IMG/VR virus record: IMGVR_UViG_3300042367_000228
Coordinates: 186,001 to 250,000 of that record
DNA length: 64,000 nucleotides
From: a virus
Strand: one strand, 5' to 3'
The notes beneath the pieces are model-generated. The model saw nothing but the letters and a program-made list of their open reading frames with translations, did not search any database and had not been told where the DNA came from. A program made the position numbers and the translations under genes. Shown here piece after piece: positions 36,800-44,684 of the stretch. Each line of letters begins with the position of its first letter. Within the stretch, counting starts at the first letter, position 1.

Positions 36800-37579
36800 T
36801 TAAATAGTAATGTATTGTAACTTAAACTTATCATGCATGTGTTCTCCAGGATATCCTCTAGAATTGTTTAGCATAACACATTCGTTAACAATTGGTGTTT
36901 TTGGATCGTGTTGATGTCCAAAGAAAGCATAATCAAAATTAGTTAATAAATGATCTAAATTAGATCCAAACAACCCATTCATAATAGGATCATTTTTATA
37001 ATGATCAGCAGTTGTTTGCATCGATGGTGAATGATGAGTAATTAAAATATTGTTGTCATAACCAGCCTTGTCAACATGTTCCACCCATTTAACAAAGTGT
37101 TTATGACGTGCAAGTATGTCGGGTACACTAACACGAGCTTCGCCATTAAAAATAACTCGATAGTCATTTATTAATGTAGGTGCGCGTATTAATGTAAATG
37201 GATCTTCATTATTATAATCAGTCCATAATGTACCGCCTACAAACAAGTTATTATCGATGACTATATAGTCACCGTTGAGAATATGAAAGTTTTCGTATGG
37301 AAGTAATTCTTTCAATGTATCTATTGCTTCGTCAATCGACGAACCATAATATTCATGATTTCCCATAACCATAAGCACATGCTTAAACTTATCAGTAACA
37401 GTATCAAAGAAATTTGTAATATCGTCACCATCACTTGTTCTAGTTGATTCTGTAATTCTTTTAAATCTTGATACATTAAGTATATCTCCAGCTAAAATTA
37501 GCACATCTGCAGGTTCAATATCGTCTAAGATTAATGGTTCAAATTCAAAATGTAAATCTGATGCATAAGCAATTTTCAT
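36800..37579 (-). CDS. Calcineurin-like metallophosphoesterase
   Basis: 259 residues. All five motifs are present: DLHFEF, LAGDIL, MGNHEYYGS, ITHHSPS, FGHQHDP. Dinuclear-metal phosphoesterase; substrate unknown (nucleotide, RNA or protein phosphate). A second member is at 38207-38737, and a P-loop kinase lies nearby, so a role in end-healing or nucleotide metabolism is possible. Confidence 0.85.
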   Translation of the reverse strand: MKIAYASDLHFEFEPLILDDIEPADVLILAGDILNVSRFKRITESTRTSDGDDITNFFDTVTDKFKHVLMVMGNHEYYGSSIDEAIDTLKELLPYENFHILNGDYIVIDNNLFVGGTLWTDYNNEDPFTLIRAPTLINDYRVIFNGEARVSVPDILARHKHFVKWVEHVDKAGYDNNILITHHSPSMQTTADHYKNDPIMNGLFGSNLDHLLTNFDYAFFGHQHDPKTPIVNECVMLNNSRGYPGEHMHDKFKLQYITI

Positions 37580-37587
37580 ATTCTCTC

Positions 37588-37806
37588 CTACAATCTATAA
37601 ACAACTCTACCCTTGTTAAGATCGTATGCGCTAACTTCGATCTTAACTTTGTCACCAGCAATAACTCTAATCTTGTGCCGTTTAAGCTTCCCGCTTGTAT
37701 AGCACACTAATTCATGTTCAGATTGATCTATTTTAACTCTAAACATGTTACCCGGTAACACTTCATTTACTTTTCCTGTAAATTCAATTATATCTTCTTT
37801 GCTCAT
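37588..37806 (-). CDS. infA: Translation initiation factor IF-1
   Basis: 72 residues, exactly the length of bacterial IF-1. KEDIIEFTGKVNEVLPGNMF, then RVKIDQSEHELVCYTSGKLK, RHKIRVIAGDKVKIEVSAYD and LNKGRVVYRL align end to end with the OB fold of IF-1 (KEDxIExxGxVxExLPNxMFRVxLxNGHxVxAHISGKMRKNxIRIxxGDxVxVELxPYDLxKGRIxxR). IF-1 binds the 30S A site during initiation. A phage copy is very unusual and fits the other translation-related genes here. Confidence 0.92.
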   Translation of the reverse strand: MSKEDIIEFTGKVNEVLPGNMFRVKIDQSEHELVCYTSGKLKRHKIRVIAGDKVKIEVSAYDLNKGRVVYRL

Positions 37807-37818
37807 ATATCTCCAATG

Positions 37819-38148
37819 TTAGTATTTGTGAAAGCTGCCTTGAAAGCAATGACGAAGTTCATGTCCAAATGTCCAGTAGTCTGGAGTTCTTGATGTCATA
37901 ATAAGACATGAATCGCCAAATATTGTAGTAGTCCAAAATGAACACGCTTCGATCGGTTTAGGATAACCACTAAACCCTCGACGTTTACTTTCTTTGTCGC
38001 ACCCTGCTCTAATATCATCTACTTGAACCCATTTGACAGTTGTTTTATCTGTAAGATTAGTTTTTGCAGAAAACTTATCATATGGTGATTCAGCGGCAGT
38101 TGCAGTAATTGCAGTTAAGAACAATGTAGCAAAAAAAGCATGTTTCAT
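37819..38148 (-). CDS. Secreted protein with HExxH zinc-peptidase motif
   Basis: 109 residues from the ATG at 38148, chosen for SD GGGGTAA and an immediate signal peptide (MKHAFFATLFLTAITATAA). The mature part has four Cys and ends in GHELRHCFQGSFHKY, where HELRH fits HExxH. It resembles small exported proteins of mobile elements, though I cannot name the family. A periplasmic or lysis-related role is possible. Confidence 0.6.
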   Translation of the reverse strand: MKHAFFATLFLTAITATAAESPYDKFSAKTNLTDKTTVKWVQVDDIRAGCDKESKRRGFSGYPKPIEACSFWTTTIFGDSCLIMTSRTPDYWTFGHELRHCFQGSFHKY

Positions 38149-38181
38149 AGTAGTTACCCCGTGTGCTGTAAATAAAGTAAT

Positions 38182-38210
38182 ATTATAGTACATTTTGTGT
38201 GCTACGTCAA
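38182..38210 (-). promoter_or_regulatory. Sigma70-like promoter
   Basis: TTGACG (38210-38205), 17 bases, TATAAT (38187-38182), 34 bases upstream of the secreted-protein gene. It overlaps the end of the phosphoesterase gene. Confidence 0.75.
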
Positions 38211-38737
38211 ACTTTATTTAGCTCTTTTACTTGTGCAATCATATCATTTAATAACACTGGTCTATAGTCATGATGCTCAACACAAACATTAACATATCTA
38301 GGATCAGGAACATCACCGTCCATTACTAGGTTACTATGCAAATGACCATGTAGCTGTCCGCTCCATCTATTCAGTTCACTTGGGTGAATTGGAATATGAC
38401 TCATTAACACATTTTGTTGAACATGGTATGCTCTAATATCTCTAAAGTAAGGAGTATACTCATTAAGTCTAAAGATATCGTGGTTGCCTTTGATAAGAAC
38501 CATATCTTTACAATGTAATCTTGCTAACGTTGACAACGCTCTGCGATTAATTGCAACATCACCAAGAATGTACAATTTGTCAGTTGGTTTAACAGTTTCG
38601 TTGAACCGTTTAATAAGTTCTTCATCCATCTCTTCGTAGTTATCCCACGGACGAACTGGTTTACCAGTTGATGATATAAATTTACAAATTCCAACGTGTC
38701 CAAAGTGAGGATCAGACGTTACCCATACATCTTGCAT
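38207..38737 (-). CDS. Calcineurin-like metallophosphoesterase (second copy)
   Basis: 176 residues from the ATG at 38737 (AGGAGAAC upstream). Motifs: TSDPHFGH, LGDVAIN, IKGNHD, SHIPIHPSE, LHGHLHS. This is the short YfcE-like type, not a close copy of the protein at 36800-37579. It is 8 bases from the P-loop kinase gene, so the two are probably co-translated. Confidence 0.85.
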   Translation of the reverse strand: MQDVWVTSDPHFGHVGICKFISSTGKPVRPWDNYEEMDEELIKRFNETVKPTDKLYILGDVAINRRALSTLARLHCKDMVLIKGNHDIFRLNEYTPYFRDIRAYHVQQNVLMSHIPIHPSELNRWSGQLHGHLHSNLVMDGDVPDPRYVNVCVEHHDYRPVLLNDMIAQVKELNKV

Positions 38738-38745
38738 TAGTTCTC

Positions 38746-39207
38746 CTATACATGCCAAATTTCAGCAAAGCCTTCTTCTTCAGATGGCATTTGAAAAATA
38801 CTAGTCATCGATGCAATAACTGCATCGGATATGTTTTTGCCTGGACGACTTGCTAATCGTCTTGTAAGTTCATCAGGGTCTGGTGTAGAAAATACTACAG
38901 CAATCTTTTTATAACATAGAAACAGTTTTAACTTGTTAGCTCGCGACTTAACTGTTAAATTAGTTTGATCCCATATTGCATCGGTTTCTGCCACATTTGT
39001 AGTGATTGCTCGTTTGTTTAATAGTTGAGTTGCAGTTTTAACATAATCATCAAAAACTTCATTGTATGTTTTTCCAACTGACACTGCATACTCCTCTATA
39101 AACTTGTCTGAGCTAAGATACACACAATTCTTAGCCCAACTTTGATTGTTAACCCATGTAGACTTACCTGAACCAGGTACACCTACTAACATATAAAGTG
39201 TATTCAT
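38746..39207 (-). CDS. P-loop polynucleotide/nucleotide kinase (PNK N-domain-like)
   Basis: 153 residues. Walker A GVPGSGKSTW at residues ~8-17, lid-like WDQTNLTVKSRANKL, and TPDPDELTRRLASRPGK. This is the layout of the T4 Pnkp 5'-kinase domain and of related zeta-toxin-like kinases. No phosphatase domain is fused. With the Rnl2-type ligase at 50425 it could heal and seal RNA ends, which matters for the permuted tRNA genes. The substrate is inferred. Confidence 0.7.
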   Translation of the reverse strand: MNTLYMLVGVPGSGKSTWVNNQSWAKNCVYLSSDKFIEEYAVSVGKTYNEVFDDYVKTATQLLNKRAITTNVAETDAIWDQTNLTVKSRANKLKLFLCYKKIAVVFSTPDPDELTRRLASRPGKNISDAVIASMTSIFQMPSEEEGFAEIWHV

Positions 39208-39216
39208 GTTTATTCC

Positions 39217-39645
39217 TTATTGTTTTTTTAATTCCCAAGTTTCCATTGCTAGCTTTGTTGTAACAGGAGACTTACCGTGAATAAAATTAAGTTGGTTACC
39301 GCTATCACTTACAACAAAGTATAATGGATCAGCATTACCGCCCATTTGGCCAACACACGATGTATTATCAAACACATATAATGTTGAACCTGTTACATCA
39401 GGTTGTGCTGGACGTCCGTTACCAGTTGCAGCAAAATACGATCTTACTACAACCATATTAGTATTAGTTACAGTTACCGACATAATTTGACTTTCCATAT
39501 AACCAATAACCGGGATCTTGTTAATAAATTGTTGTTCAGTATATTGGCCGTAGCCTACATATTTACCAATTATTGTTTTAGGACAAGTTGCATGTGCAGT
39601 TAATGTAGTTAATCCAAGTGTTGCTGCTAAAAGTAAACGTTTCAT
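39217..39645 (-). CDS. Exported protein of unknown function
   Basis: 142 residues. Signal peptide MKRLLLAATLGLTTLTAHA followed by TCPKTIIGKYVGYGQY. The mature part is beta-rich, with two Cys that could form a disulfide. It has its own promoter. Probably periplasmic; no family recognised. Confidence 0.6.
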   Translation of the reverse strand: MKRLLLAATLGLTTLTAHATCPKTIIGKYVGYGQYTEQQFINKIPVIGYMESQIMSVTVTNTNMVVVRSYFAATGNGRPAQPDVTGSTLYVFDNTSCVGQMGGNADPLYFVVSDSGNQLNFIHGKSPVTTKLAMETWELKKQ

Positions 39646-39678
39646 GTGCGCTCCTGTGTAGTTATTAAGTATGCATAT

Positions 39679-39707
39679 ATTATATTATTGTACATTGCAA
39701 TTGTCAA
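39679..39707 (-). promoter_or_regulatory. Sigma70-like promoter for the exported-protein gene
   Basis: TTGACA (39707-39702), 17 bases, TATAAT (39684-39679), 34 bases upstream of the start at 39645. Confidence 0.8.
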
Positions 39708-39713
39708 TAAATA
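39706..39713 (+). promoter_or_regulatory. Late-promoter-like element (AATAAATA)
   Basis: AATAAATA 5 bases before the HNH gene start. Transcription from it would begin at or inside the start codon, so it would be leaderless; doubtful. Confidence 0.3.
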
Positions 39714-39718
39714 TTTAC

Positions 39719-40027
39719 ATGAAACCACGAGATTTAAACATCATACTTAATAGATTAAGACAGTCTGCTAAAAAACGCGGAATTGAATTTAATTTAAAAA
39801 CTACTGATTTAGACGAAATTGGAATTCCAATCTCATGTCCTATTTTAGGAATACCGTTACATTGGCATAATGGAAAAGCTGAAGACGATTCTTATTCTAT
39901 TGATAGAATAGATTCAAATAAAGGATATGTGAAAGATAATATACAGTTTATGTCTGTAAAGGCAAATCGCGCCAAAAACAACTTAACAAGCGCAGAACTA
40001 AAGTTACTTAGTACATACTATAAATAA
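39719..40027 (+). CDS. HNH-type small endonuclease-like protein
   Basis: 102 residues from the ATG at 39719 (MKPRDLNIILNRLRQSAKKR). CPILGIPLHW, then SYSIDRIDSNKGYVKDNIQF and ANRAKNNLTSAEL follow a common phage HNH pattern (CPxxGxxL...SLDRIDxxKGYxxxNxxxxxxxxNxxK). It is a lone plus-strand gene amid minus-strand genes, typical of a mobile homing endonuclease. A terminator follows. Confidence 0.7.
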   Translation: MKPRDLNIILNRLRQSAKKRGIEFNLKTTDLDEIGIPISCPILGIPLHWHNGKAEDDSYSIDRIDSNKGYVKDNIQFMSVKANRAKNNLTSAELKLLSTYYK

Positions 40028-40029
40028 AA

Positions 40030-40053
40030 AAATGCGCTTGTTACAGCGCATTT
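40030..40053. terminator. Hairpin terminator after the HNH gene
   Basis: AAATGCGCT-tgttac-AGCGCATTT: a 9-bp stem with A/T flanks on both sides. It separates two convergent genes. Confidence 0.75.
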
Positions 40054-40098
40054 AAATGTTGTTAAATTATAATTATTTTATATGTGTTTACGTTACGC

Positions 40099-40992
40099 TT
40101 ACGGCGCAACATAAAATGCAACATCAGTTGTTTCTAATACAGCGACACCAGTTAACTGGATTGCAAAGTCTGCGACTGTATTGGATGTTGTACTTCCGTA
40201 TAAAATACTTGTATCAGTATCAAACCAGACTTTATGAGCAGCAGGAGAGTTATCAGAACTGAAACCTAACAAGGTAGTAATACCACTTAGATCAATCTTA
40301 TCTTTTTGTGAGTGATTAAAATCAGTGATTACATCACGAGTAGCATTAGTATTAGTTGATGTAATTGAATTAGCAAATACAAATGTATCAGAACCTAATC
40401 CGCCAGTTAACTTATCTAATATCATAGTACTTGTTAAAATATCGTTAGCTGCTGATGTTTGTTTGCTATATGTAATAAATCCAGTTGATTTTGTTTCAGA
40501 TTCTGCATATCCTAATTTATCAGTATAAGACACTGTTAAATTGATATAATTATACGAATTTGCATAATCAGCCGGTTTTACTTTATAGGTCATTTTATCG
40601 CCTAACGTCTCTCCAGCACTGTTTGTCCATTTATAAGACAACGTTCCTAATCCGTCTGCATCTTTAAGACTAGTTGCTGCAGTTAAGGTGTTACCAACGG
40701 TTGTTGCACCATTAATTGATACGGTGCCGGTATGAACGTGATTAAAAATATGAGATGTAGTTGATGTAGTCGGAGTTCCATCTGAATGAACATATAATGC
40801 AGTTACTGAAATATCAGTTTTAAGATCGGCTGCAGTTAAAATATAAGACGAATTAGTTGATAACACAGTATTACCACTTTTCCATTCATATGTAAGATTG
40901 TATATGCCATTGCTATCTGCAAGTGTTCCCGGAGCAACAGTTAATGTACTACCTGCAGTTTTTTTCCCAGTGATTTTTAATGTTCCTGTCAT
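40099..40992 (-). CDS. RTX-type protein: two Ig-like repeats plus Ca-binding/secretion end
   Basis: 297 residues. Residues 1-90 and 90-175 each have the bacterial Ig-like pattern G-x-x-x-G-x-TLT...DxDGxGxLxYxW (GKKTAGSTLTVAPGTLADSN; VGNTLTAATSLKDADGLGTL). From ~190, ILDKLTGGLGSDTFVFANSI and RDVITDFNHSQKDKIDLSGI match the RTX/serralysin C-terminal module, normally the type I secretion signal. There is no Sec signal. This is odd for a phage: it may be an exported effector, an adhesin or a captured host gene. The start ATG (MTGTLKITGKKTAG) follows AAGGAA. Confidence 0.75.
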   Translation of the reverse strand: MTGTLKITGKKTAGSTLTVAPGTLADSNGIYNLTYEWKSGNTVLSTNSSYILTAADLKTDISVTALYVHSDGTPTTSTTSHIFNHVHTGTVSINGATTVGNTLTAATSLKDADGLGTLSYKWTNSAGETLGDKMTYKVKPADYANSYNYINLTVSYTDKLGYAESETKSTGFITYSKQTSAANDILTSTMILDKLTGGLGSDTFVFANSITSTNTNATRDVITDFNHSQKDKIDLSGITTLLGFSSDNSPAAHKVWFDTDTSILYGSTTSNTVADFAIQLTGVAVLETTDVAFYVAP

Positions 40993-41142
40993 AGTTTTCC
41001 TTATTGGTGTATTTGTTAATAAAAGTGTAGTTGTTCTTTTGTGTCAGGTACAACTACTAAACCCCGTGAGAGCAGCCCATTCCAGTCATTTCGCTTCAGC
41101 CGACGCAGAGTACTTAAAGTAAGTGCTGGATCTGCAGAATTG
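40993..41142 (-). other. Intergenic segment, locally G/C-richer and structured
   Basis: Between the RTX gene and the Ro60-like gene. The stretch 41060-41120 is clearly richer in G/C than its surroundings, and TAGTTGT/ACAACTA can form a 7-bp stem near 41025-41055. It may be a 5' regulatory leader of the RTX gene. No known riboswitch was recognised. Confidence 0.3.
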
Positions 41143-42555
41143 TTAGACCGCGTAGCGATCGTTCATAATTGTTTGTAACATAATTGCTTGTGGAGTAAAG
41201 TCATCCATATCAGCTGCAAGTACACTTGTCATAATACTTGGACTAAATCCACTTACTAATGCTGCACCTTTTGCATTATACTTAACTGGCACATTGTCAT
41301 GTGAGTTTAAGTTCCAAAATACAACTTGTGGTACTGTATACCCTGCATCTTCATACTTACGACGAATCATTTTTATTGCAGAATCATCATGTGTTACACA
41401 AGCATCAAATTGCATATCAGATAATATTAAAAGTATCTGTGGCATTTCTTCAACAGGTACATTACCATTAACTGCAACTTCTAAAATCTTAGAAAAAGCT
41501 GCATGTAAGTTAGTGCCCATTTGCCAATCACTTTTTGACATCTGCGCATACTTCTCAACTATATTACCTTTTAGTGTAACTAACTCTGGTTTAGAGCTAA
41601 ATGTTAAGAATGTGTCTTTAAACTTACCAGCATTTTTATCTGCTAAGTATATTCCTAAAGATAATGAAACATCCATACATGTAACAGTTTTGCTTTTACC
41701 TGCAGGACAGCCCATAGAACCTGATACATCAACTAATGGTAAAATACTTGCATCACCGACATAGTTAGGTAACGCGTCCCATTGTGCAATAATGTGTTGT
41801 TTTTCAAGTAGTGATGGTTGAGACCACCAACCACCTAACCCCTTAACAATTTCATATGGATAGATCGCACCTGCGTTAACTTTAACAGTTGGATCATCAC
41901 CTTTAACTAATTTAGCAATGTATTCAGCATACTTATCAGTGTGACGAGCAAATGCTTTTTTGTAGCGTGAAGAAGCTACAGATGGAACATGGCTAAAGTT
42001 AATAGCGTCCCATTGGTTAGCACACATTTGTGTTTCAACTACTTTAGTAAGTGAAACAAGTGTTTTGCGATAACGTTTTGGAGACCAACCTAAGTAGTTA
42101 CGTAATTGTACAGCAGTATCTCCTTTACGTGGAATCCATTTAGCAGCAAGTCCATTTTGCGCTTCTAATGCATCTTTAATTAATCCAAATGCATAGTCCT
42201 TTAAGTTTTGTGTTTTGAACACAAGTAAGTCATCGTAGCGACCGAGTTCAGGAACTTTAGCTGCAAGTTTTTTAGCAGCATCTGGATCTGAGTTTTCAAG
42301 ATGTAATAAAATATCTCTAAACAACTGACGTTCACCTGCACCGCCACGTACATCACGTACCCAAGCTGCAATACGTAATGCAAGATCTCTATCTTCTACA
42401 TAAGCAGCAACAAACTCTGGGGTGATGTTTTTCCCACGTGATGCACCTGCCTTAAAGAAGAGATCAACTAATGCACTTGAGGTTGATTTACGTGCTTTCA
42501 TACCGTTTTCAGTACGTGCTTCTTGATTTGCTATTGCTTCAATAAATGTTGACAT
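41143..42555 (-). CDS. Ro60/TROVE-like protein with von Willebrand A domain
   Basis: 470 residues. The N-terminal ~265 residues are helical repeats (LALRIAAWVRDVRGGAGERQ, LFRDIL, VPELGRYDDLLVF) typical of TROVE/DUF2828 proteins. The vWA domain has an intact MIDAS: DVSGSMG (Asp276, Ser278, Ser280), MGTNLHAAF (Thr348), LILSDMQFD (Asp380). Bacterial Ro60 binds Y RNAs and misfolded or 3'-ended RNAs for quality control, often beside RNA-repair genes. Here it lies beside a structured RNA (42892-43134) and shares the genome with RNA ligase, kinase and many RNA genes. SD GAGGAG; own promoter. Confidence 0.8.
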   Translation of the reverse strand: MSTFIEAIANQEARTENGMKARKSTSSALVDLFFKAGASRGKNITPEFVAAYVEDRDLALRIAAWVRDVRGGAGERQLFRDILLHLENSDPDAAKKLAAKVPELGRYDDLLVFKTQNLKDYAFGLIKDALEAQNGLAAKWIPRKGDTAVQLRNYLGWSPKRYRKTLVSLTKVVETQMCANQWDAINFSHVPSVASSRYKKAFARHTDKYAEYIAKLVKGDDPTVKVNAGAIYPYEIVKGLGGWWSQPSLLEKQHIIAQWDALPNYVGDASILPLVDVSGSMGCPAGKSKTVTCMDVSLSLGIYLADKNAGKFKDTFLTFSSKPELVTLKGNIVEKYAQMSKSDWQMGTNLHAAFSKILEVAVNGNVPVEEMPQILLILSDMQFDACVTHDDSAIKMIRRKYEDAGYTVPQVVFWNLNSHDNVPVKYNAKGAALVSGFSPSIMTSVLAADMDDFTPQAIMLQTIMNDRYAV

Positions 42556-42617
42556 ATTATTCTCCTCAGTTTATGTTGTGTTTTGTGCTGTTAATAAACT
42601 TATTGTTTATGCTGTGT

Positions 42618-42645
42618 ATTATACACTAAAAAAAGTATTTGTCAA
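42618..42645 (-). promoter_or_regulatory. Sigma70-like promoter for the Ro60-like gene
   Basis: TTGACA (42645-42640), 16 bases, TATAAT (42623-42618), 63 bases upstream of the start. Confidence 0.8.
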
Positions 42646-42665
42646 CTATTTTTTAGAGAATAAAA

Positions 42666-42684
42666 AACCGCGTATTAAGCGGTT
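42666..42684 (-). terminator. Hairpin terminator after the 56-residue gene
   Basis: On the minus strand AACCGC-ttaatac-GCGGTT followed by TTTTA. It overlaps the stop codon of the gene at 42684-42854. Confidence 0.75.
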
Positions 42685-42854
42685 TATTCTTCTTCAAATT
42701 CAAATTCCCAACCTTCTGGCATGTTACTTCCTATCCAGTTAGCTTTTTCTAATGTAATCTCACCGGATGCTAATTTTTGTTGAGTTGTTGCAAAAATTTC
42801 TGCAAGATTATCTGGGTCAAGTGTAAAAAATACATCGTCGTCTTTATCGGACAT
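42684..42854 (-). CDS. Small acidic protein (56 aa)
   Basis: ATG at 42854 with SD AGAGG. The sequence opens MSDKDDDVFFTLDPDNLAEI and closes NMPEGWEFEFEEE. Helical with an acidic tail. It lies just downstream of the structured RNA and ends in a terminator. Function unknown. Confidence 0.55.
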   Translation of the reverse strand: MSDKDDDVFFTLDPDNLAEIFATTQQKLASGEITLEKANWIGSNMPEGWEFEFEEE

Positions 42855-42891
42855 AATATACCTCTATAAATTGTTAGTGGAAGGAATAGCA

Positions 42892-43134
42892 GGATAGTTT
42901 GGGCGTTTAGTTGTTTATTTTACAGTCGAGCATTGCCCCTCGACTGATGCTTGCACAATGACTGCTAGTGCAAGCTAATTAGAAAGCTAGTTCTTAGACC
43001 AGCAAATTCTGTTTGCTGAACCTATCCTATTTTTAACGGTATAGTAGTTCTTACTTTTTTTATACTAGGTAAAGAGTCCTAGGGTTGTCTGTGACACCAC
43101 AGACCAGCCATAGTTGTGTTGCAGTATCTATACC
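42892..43134 (-). ncRNA. Two-domain structured RNA beside the Ro60-like gene (pseudoknot-module family)
   Basis: Domain 1: GGATAG (42892-42897) pairs with CTATCC (43022-43027) and encloses hairpins CAGTCGAG/CTCGACTG, GCTTGCAC/GTGCAAGC and CAGCAAA/TTTGCTG. Domain 2: GGTATAG (43038-43044) pairs with CTATACC (43128-43134) and encloses CTAGG/CCTAG and GTCTGTG/CACAGAC. In both, the strand before the distal closing arm reads TTGCxGxxx, as in the modules of the tRNA island. Most stems are perfect. The strand is inferred from the flanking minus-strand genes. No known RNA class recognised; a Y-RNA-like role is one idea. Confidence 0.65.
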
Positions 43135-43140
43135 AAACTG

Positions 43141-43749
43141 TTAACCAACTTTCATTACAAAGTTGATTATAAATCTATTTTTATTAAATCTTGGATTTGA
43201 TGAAGCATGAAATCTATCTGATTCAAAAATTACTGCTCTGTTTCGTTTAGGTGTGACACGTTGATTAAGTGTTAATTGGGTTGGTGGTTGTCCACTAACT
43301 GGATCCCAGAATTCATTAAACAAGAATGTATCGCCGTCTGAATCGTTTACATAGTAAATCATACTGTAATGAGATCCAGTTTTATCATCAGTATGTGGAA
43401 AATTATAATGATCAGCTGATGCATTTGATTGTTTTAATAATAAGTTAACTTTAACTCGATCAACAGAACAAATATCTTTTTCAACGTGTTCACCTGCAGT
43501 AAATACTACTGCTTTAAGTCTTTCAAAATAATCTTTAAACTTAGATTCTTCAGTATATGACGAATTTAATAATGTACAAACAAACTGTCCATAGTCTTCA
43601 CAATTGTCATCTATAACAAATGATACATCACCGTATTGATCAGCTGATGATGTTTTTTCTTTGTATTTGTACATTAATTCAGTTTCAAGTTCATACTGAA
43701 TTTGATTAGCATACATTATTGGTAAAAAATTATCAATTACTTTAATCAT
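43141..43749 (-). CDS. 2OG-Fe(II) oxygenase
   Basis: 202 residues from the ATG at 43749, which overlaps the parvulin stop (TAATG). Motifs: HYNFPHTDDKTGSHYSMIYY (HxD), GDTFLF, RAVIFESDRFHASSNP (distal His) and RFIINFVMKVG (Arg for 2-oxoglutarate). The N-terminal half is a helical support domain. Substrate unknown. Divergent from the other oxygenase at 27879. Confidence 0.78.
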   Translation of the reverse strand: MIKVIDNFLPIMYANQIQYELETELMYKYKEKTSSADQYGDVSFVIDDNCEDYGQFVCTLLNSSYTEESKFKDYFERLKAVVFTAGEHVEKDICSVDRVKVNLLLKQSNASADHYNFPHTDDKTGSHYSMIYYVNDSDGDTFLFNEFWDPVSGQPPTQLTLNQRVTPKRNRAVIFESDRFHASSNPRFNKNRFIINFVMKVG

Positions 43750-44024
43750 TAACCGGTACGTTGAATTAAATGCCAACCAAACTGAGTTTGTACTGGTTTA
43801 CTAAAGTTACCAATGCCTAACGAAAATGCTGCTTCTTCAAATGGTTGAACCATTTGTCCTCGACCAAATGCGCCTAAGTTTCCACCACTTTGACCACTTG
43901 GACATTTACTATTGGTTAATGCTAACGCACCGAAATCTGCACCTTCGTTAACAATTTTATTGTATAAGTCATTTGCTTGTTCTTCAGTTTCTACTAAAAT
44001 GTGTTTTGCTTGAATTGATGTCAT
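43749..44024 (-). CDS. Parvulin-type peptidyl-prolyl isomerase
   Basis: 91 residues, one complete PpiC/rotamase domain: AKHILVETEEQANDLYNKI, GADFGALALTNSKCPSG, GGNLGAFGRGQMVQPFEEAA and TQFGWHLIQRTG. No signal peptide, so cytoplasmic. It may assist folding of virion proteins or of the linked oxygenase. Translation is coupled to the next gene. Confidence 0.9.
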   Translation of the reverse strand: MTSIQAKHILVETEEQANDLYNKIVNEGADFGALALTNSKCPSGQSGGNLGAFGRGQMVQPFEEAAFSLGIGNFSKPVQTQFGWHLIQRTG

Positions 44025-44035
44025 ATTATTTCTCT

Positions 44036-44605
44036 TTAAAATTCGTAATATAAGTTAAAAGTATTAATACCGGTTTCTAATTGATTATTTTGAAAGTCAG
44101 TTTTCTCATTATATATAGGAGTTGATGCCATTTCTTGTAATGAGCTAACTTCATATGTCCACCACTTGCTAGTTTGACGATATGGAGTTCCGTAGGAGTC
44201 AAATGGAATCTCAATAGTTGATCCGCTGTTTTCGTATGCAAATCTTGGAATTACAAAATAATAAAACTTATCAAAAATTCTATCATAAACTTGTACACGT
44301 AATCCGCCAGTTTTATTTTTAAAAGAACTTATAGGAGCACTATAAGTAGTATTAAAGTTTCGACGTCTAACTGTAACCATTTTGCAATCAGAACCATCGG
44401 ATAAATCTGCAAAATCTTTTGATATTACAGTTTGTCCTCCAAGATTTGCTACTGCATATTCTAATGCAGTTGATACTTGAATTAACCCGTAACTTTGCAA
44501 AATACCAAAAGTTTTTTTGCACATTTCTTCCCACTGTGGAAGAAACTCTTTAATATTATCAAGATGTGCATTTTCTAACTCAAGATTTTCTAACTTATTT
44601 GCCAT
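44036..44605 (-). CDS. Protein of unknown function (189 aa)
   Basis: Start chosen at 44605 (MANKLENLELENAHLDNIKE) with AGG 7 bases upstream. A longer in-frame extension to 44686 would overlap the divergent promoter region. The N-terminal ~45 residues are helical; the rest is beta-rich (MVTVRRRNFNTTYSAPISSF; FYYFVIPRFAYEN). No motif recognised. Confidence 0.5.
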   Translation of the reverse strand: MANKLENLELENAHLDNIKEFLPQWEEMCKKTFGILQSYGLIQVSTALEYAVANLGGQTVISKDFADLSDGSDCKMVTVRRRNFNTTYSAPISSFKNKTGGLRVQVYDRIFDKFYYFVIPRFAYENSGSTIEIPFDSYGTPYRQTSKWWTYEVSSLQEMASTPIYNEKTDFQNNQLETGINTFNLYYEF

Positions 44606-44671
44606 ATGTTGCCTATATGTAATAGTTAATTGGAGCGGGAGACTAGTGTTATCTAGTATCCCTAAGTTATG

Positions 44672-44679
44672 TATAAATA
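44672..44679 (+). promoter_or_regulatory. Exact T4-like late promoter core
   Basis: TATAAATA, 5 bases before the ATG at 44685. If used, the transcript would be nearly leaderless or would start inside the gene. Confidence 0.4.
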
Positions 44680-44684
44680 ATAGC

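Noticed and set aside
42892-43134. RNase P, 6S or group I intron RNA
   Set aside because: None of the conserved core sequences of those RNAs is seen; it shares the local module core instead.
44517-44684. Upstream extension of the HNH gene
   Set aside because: It runs antisense through the start of the divergent gene, and zinc-finger homology begins at the ATG at 44685.
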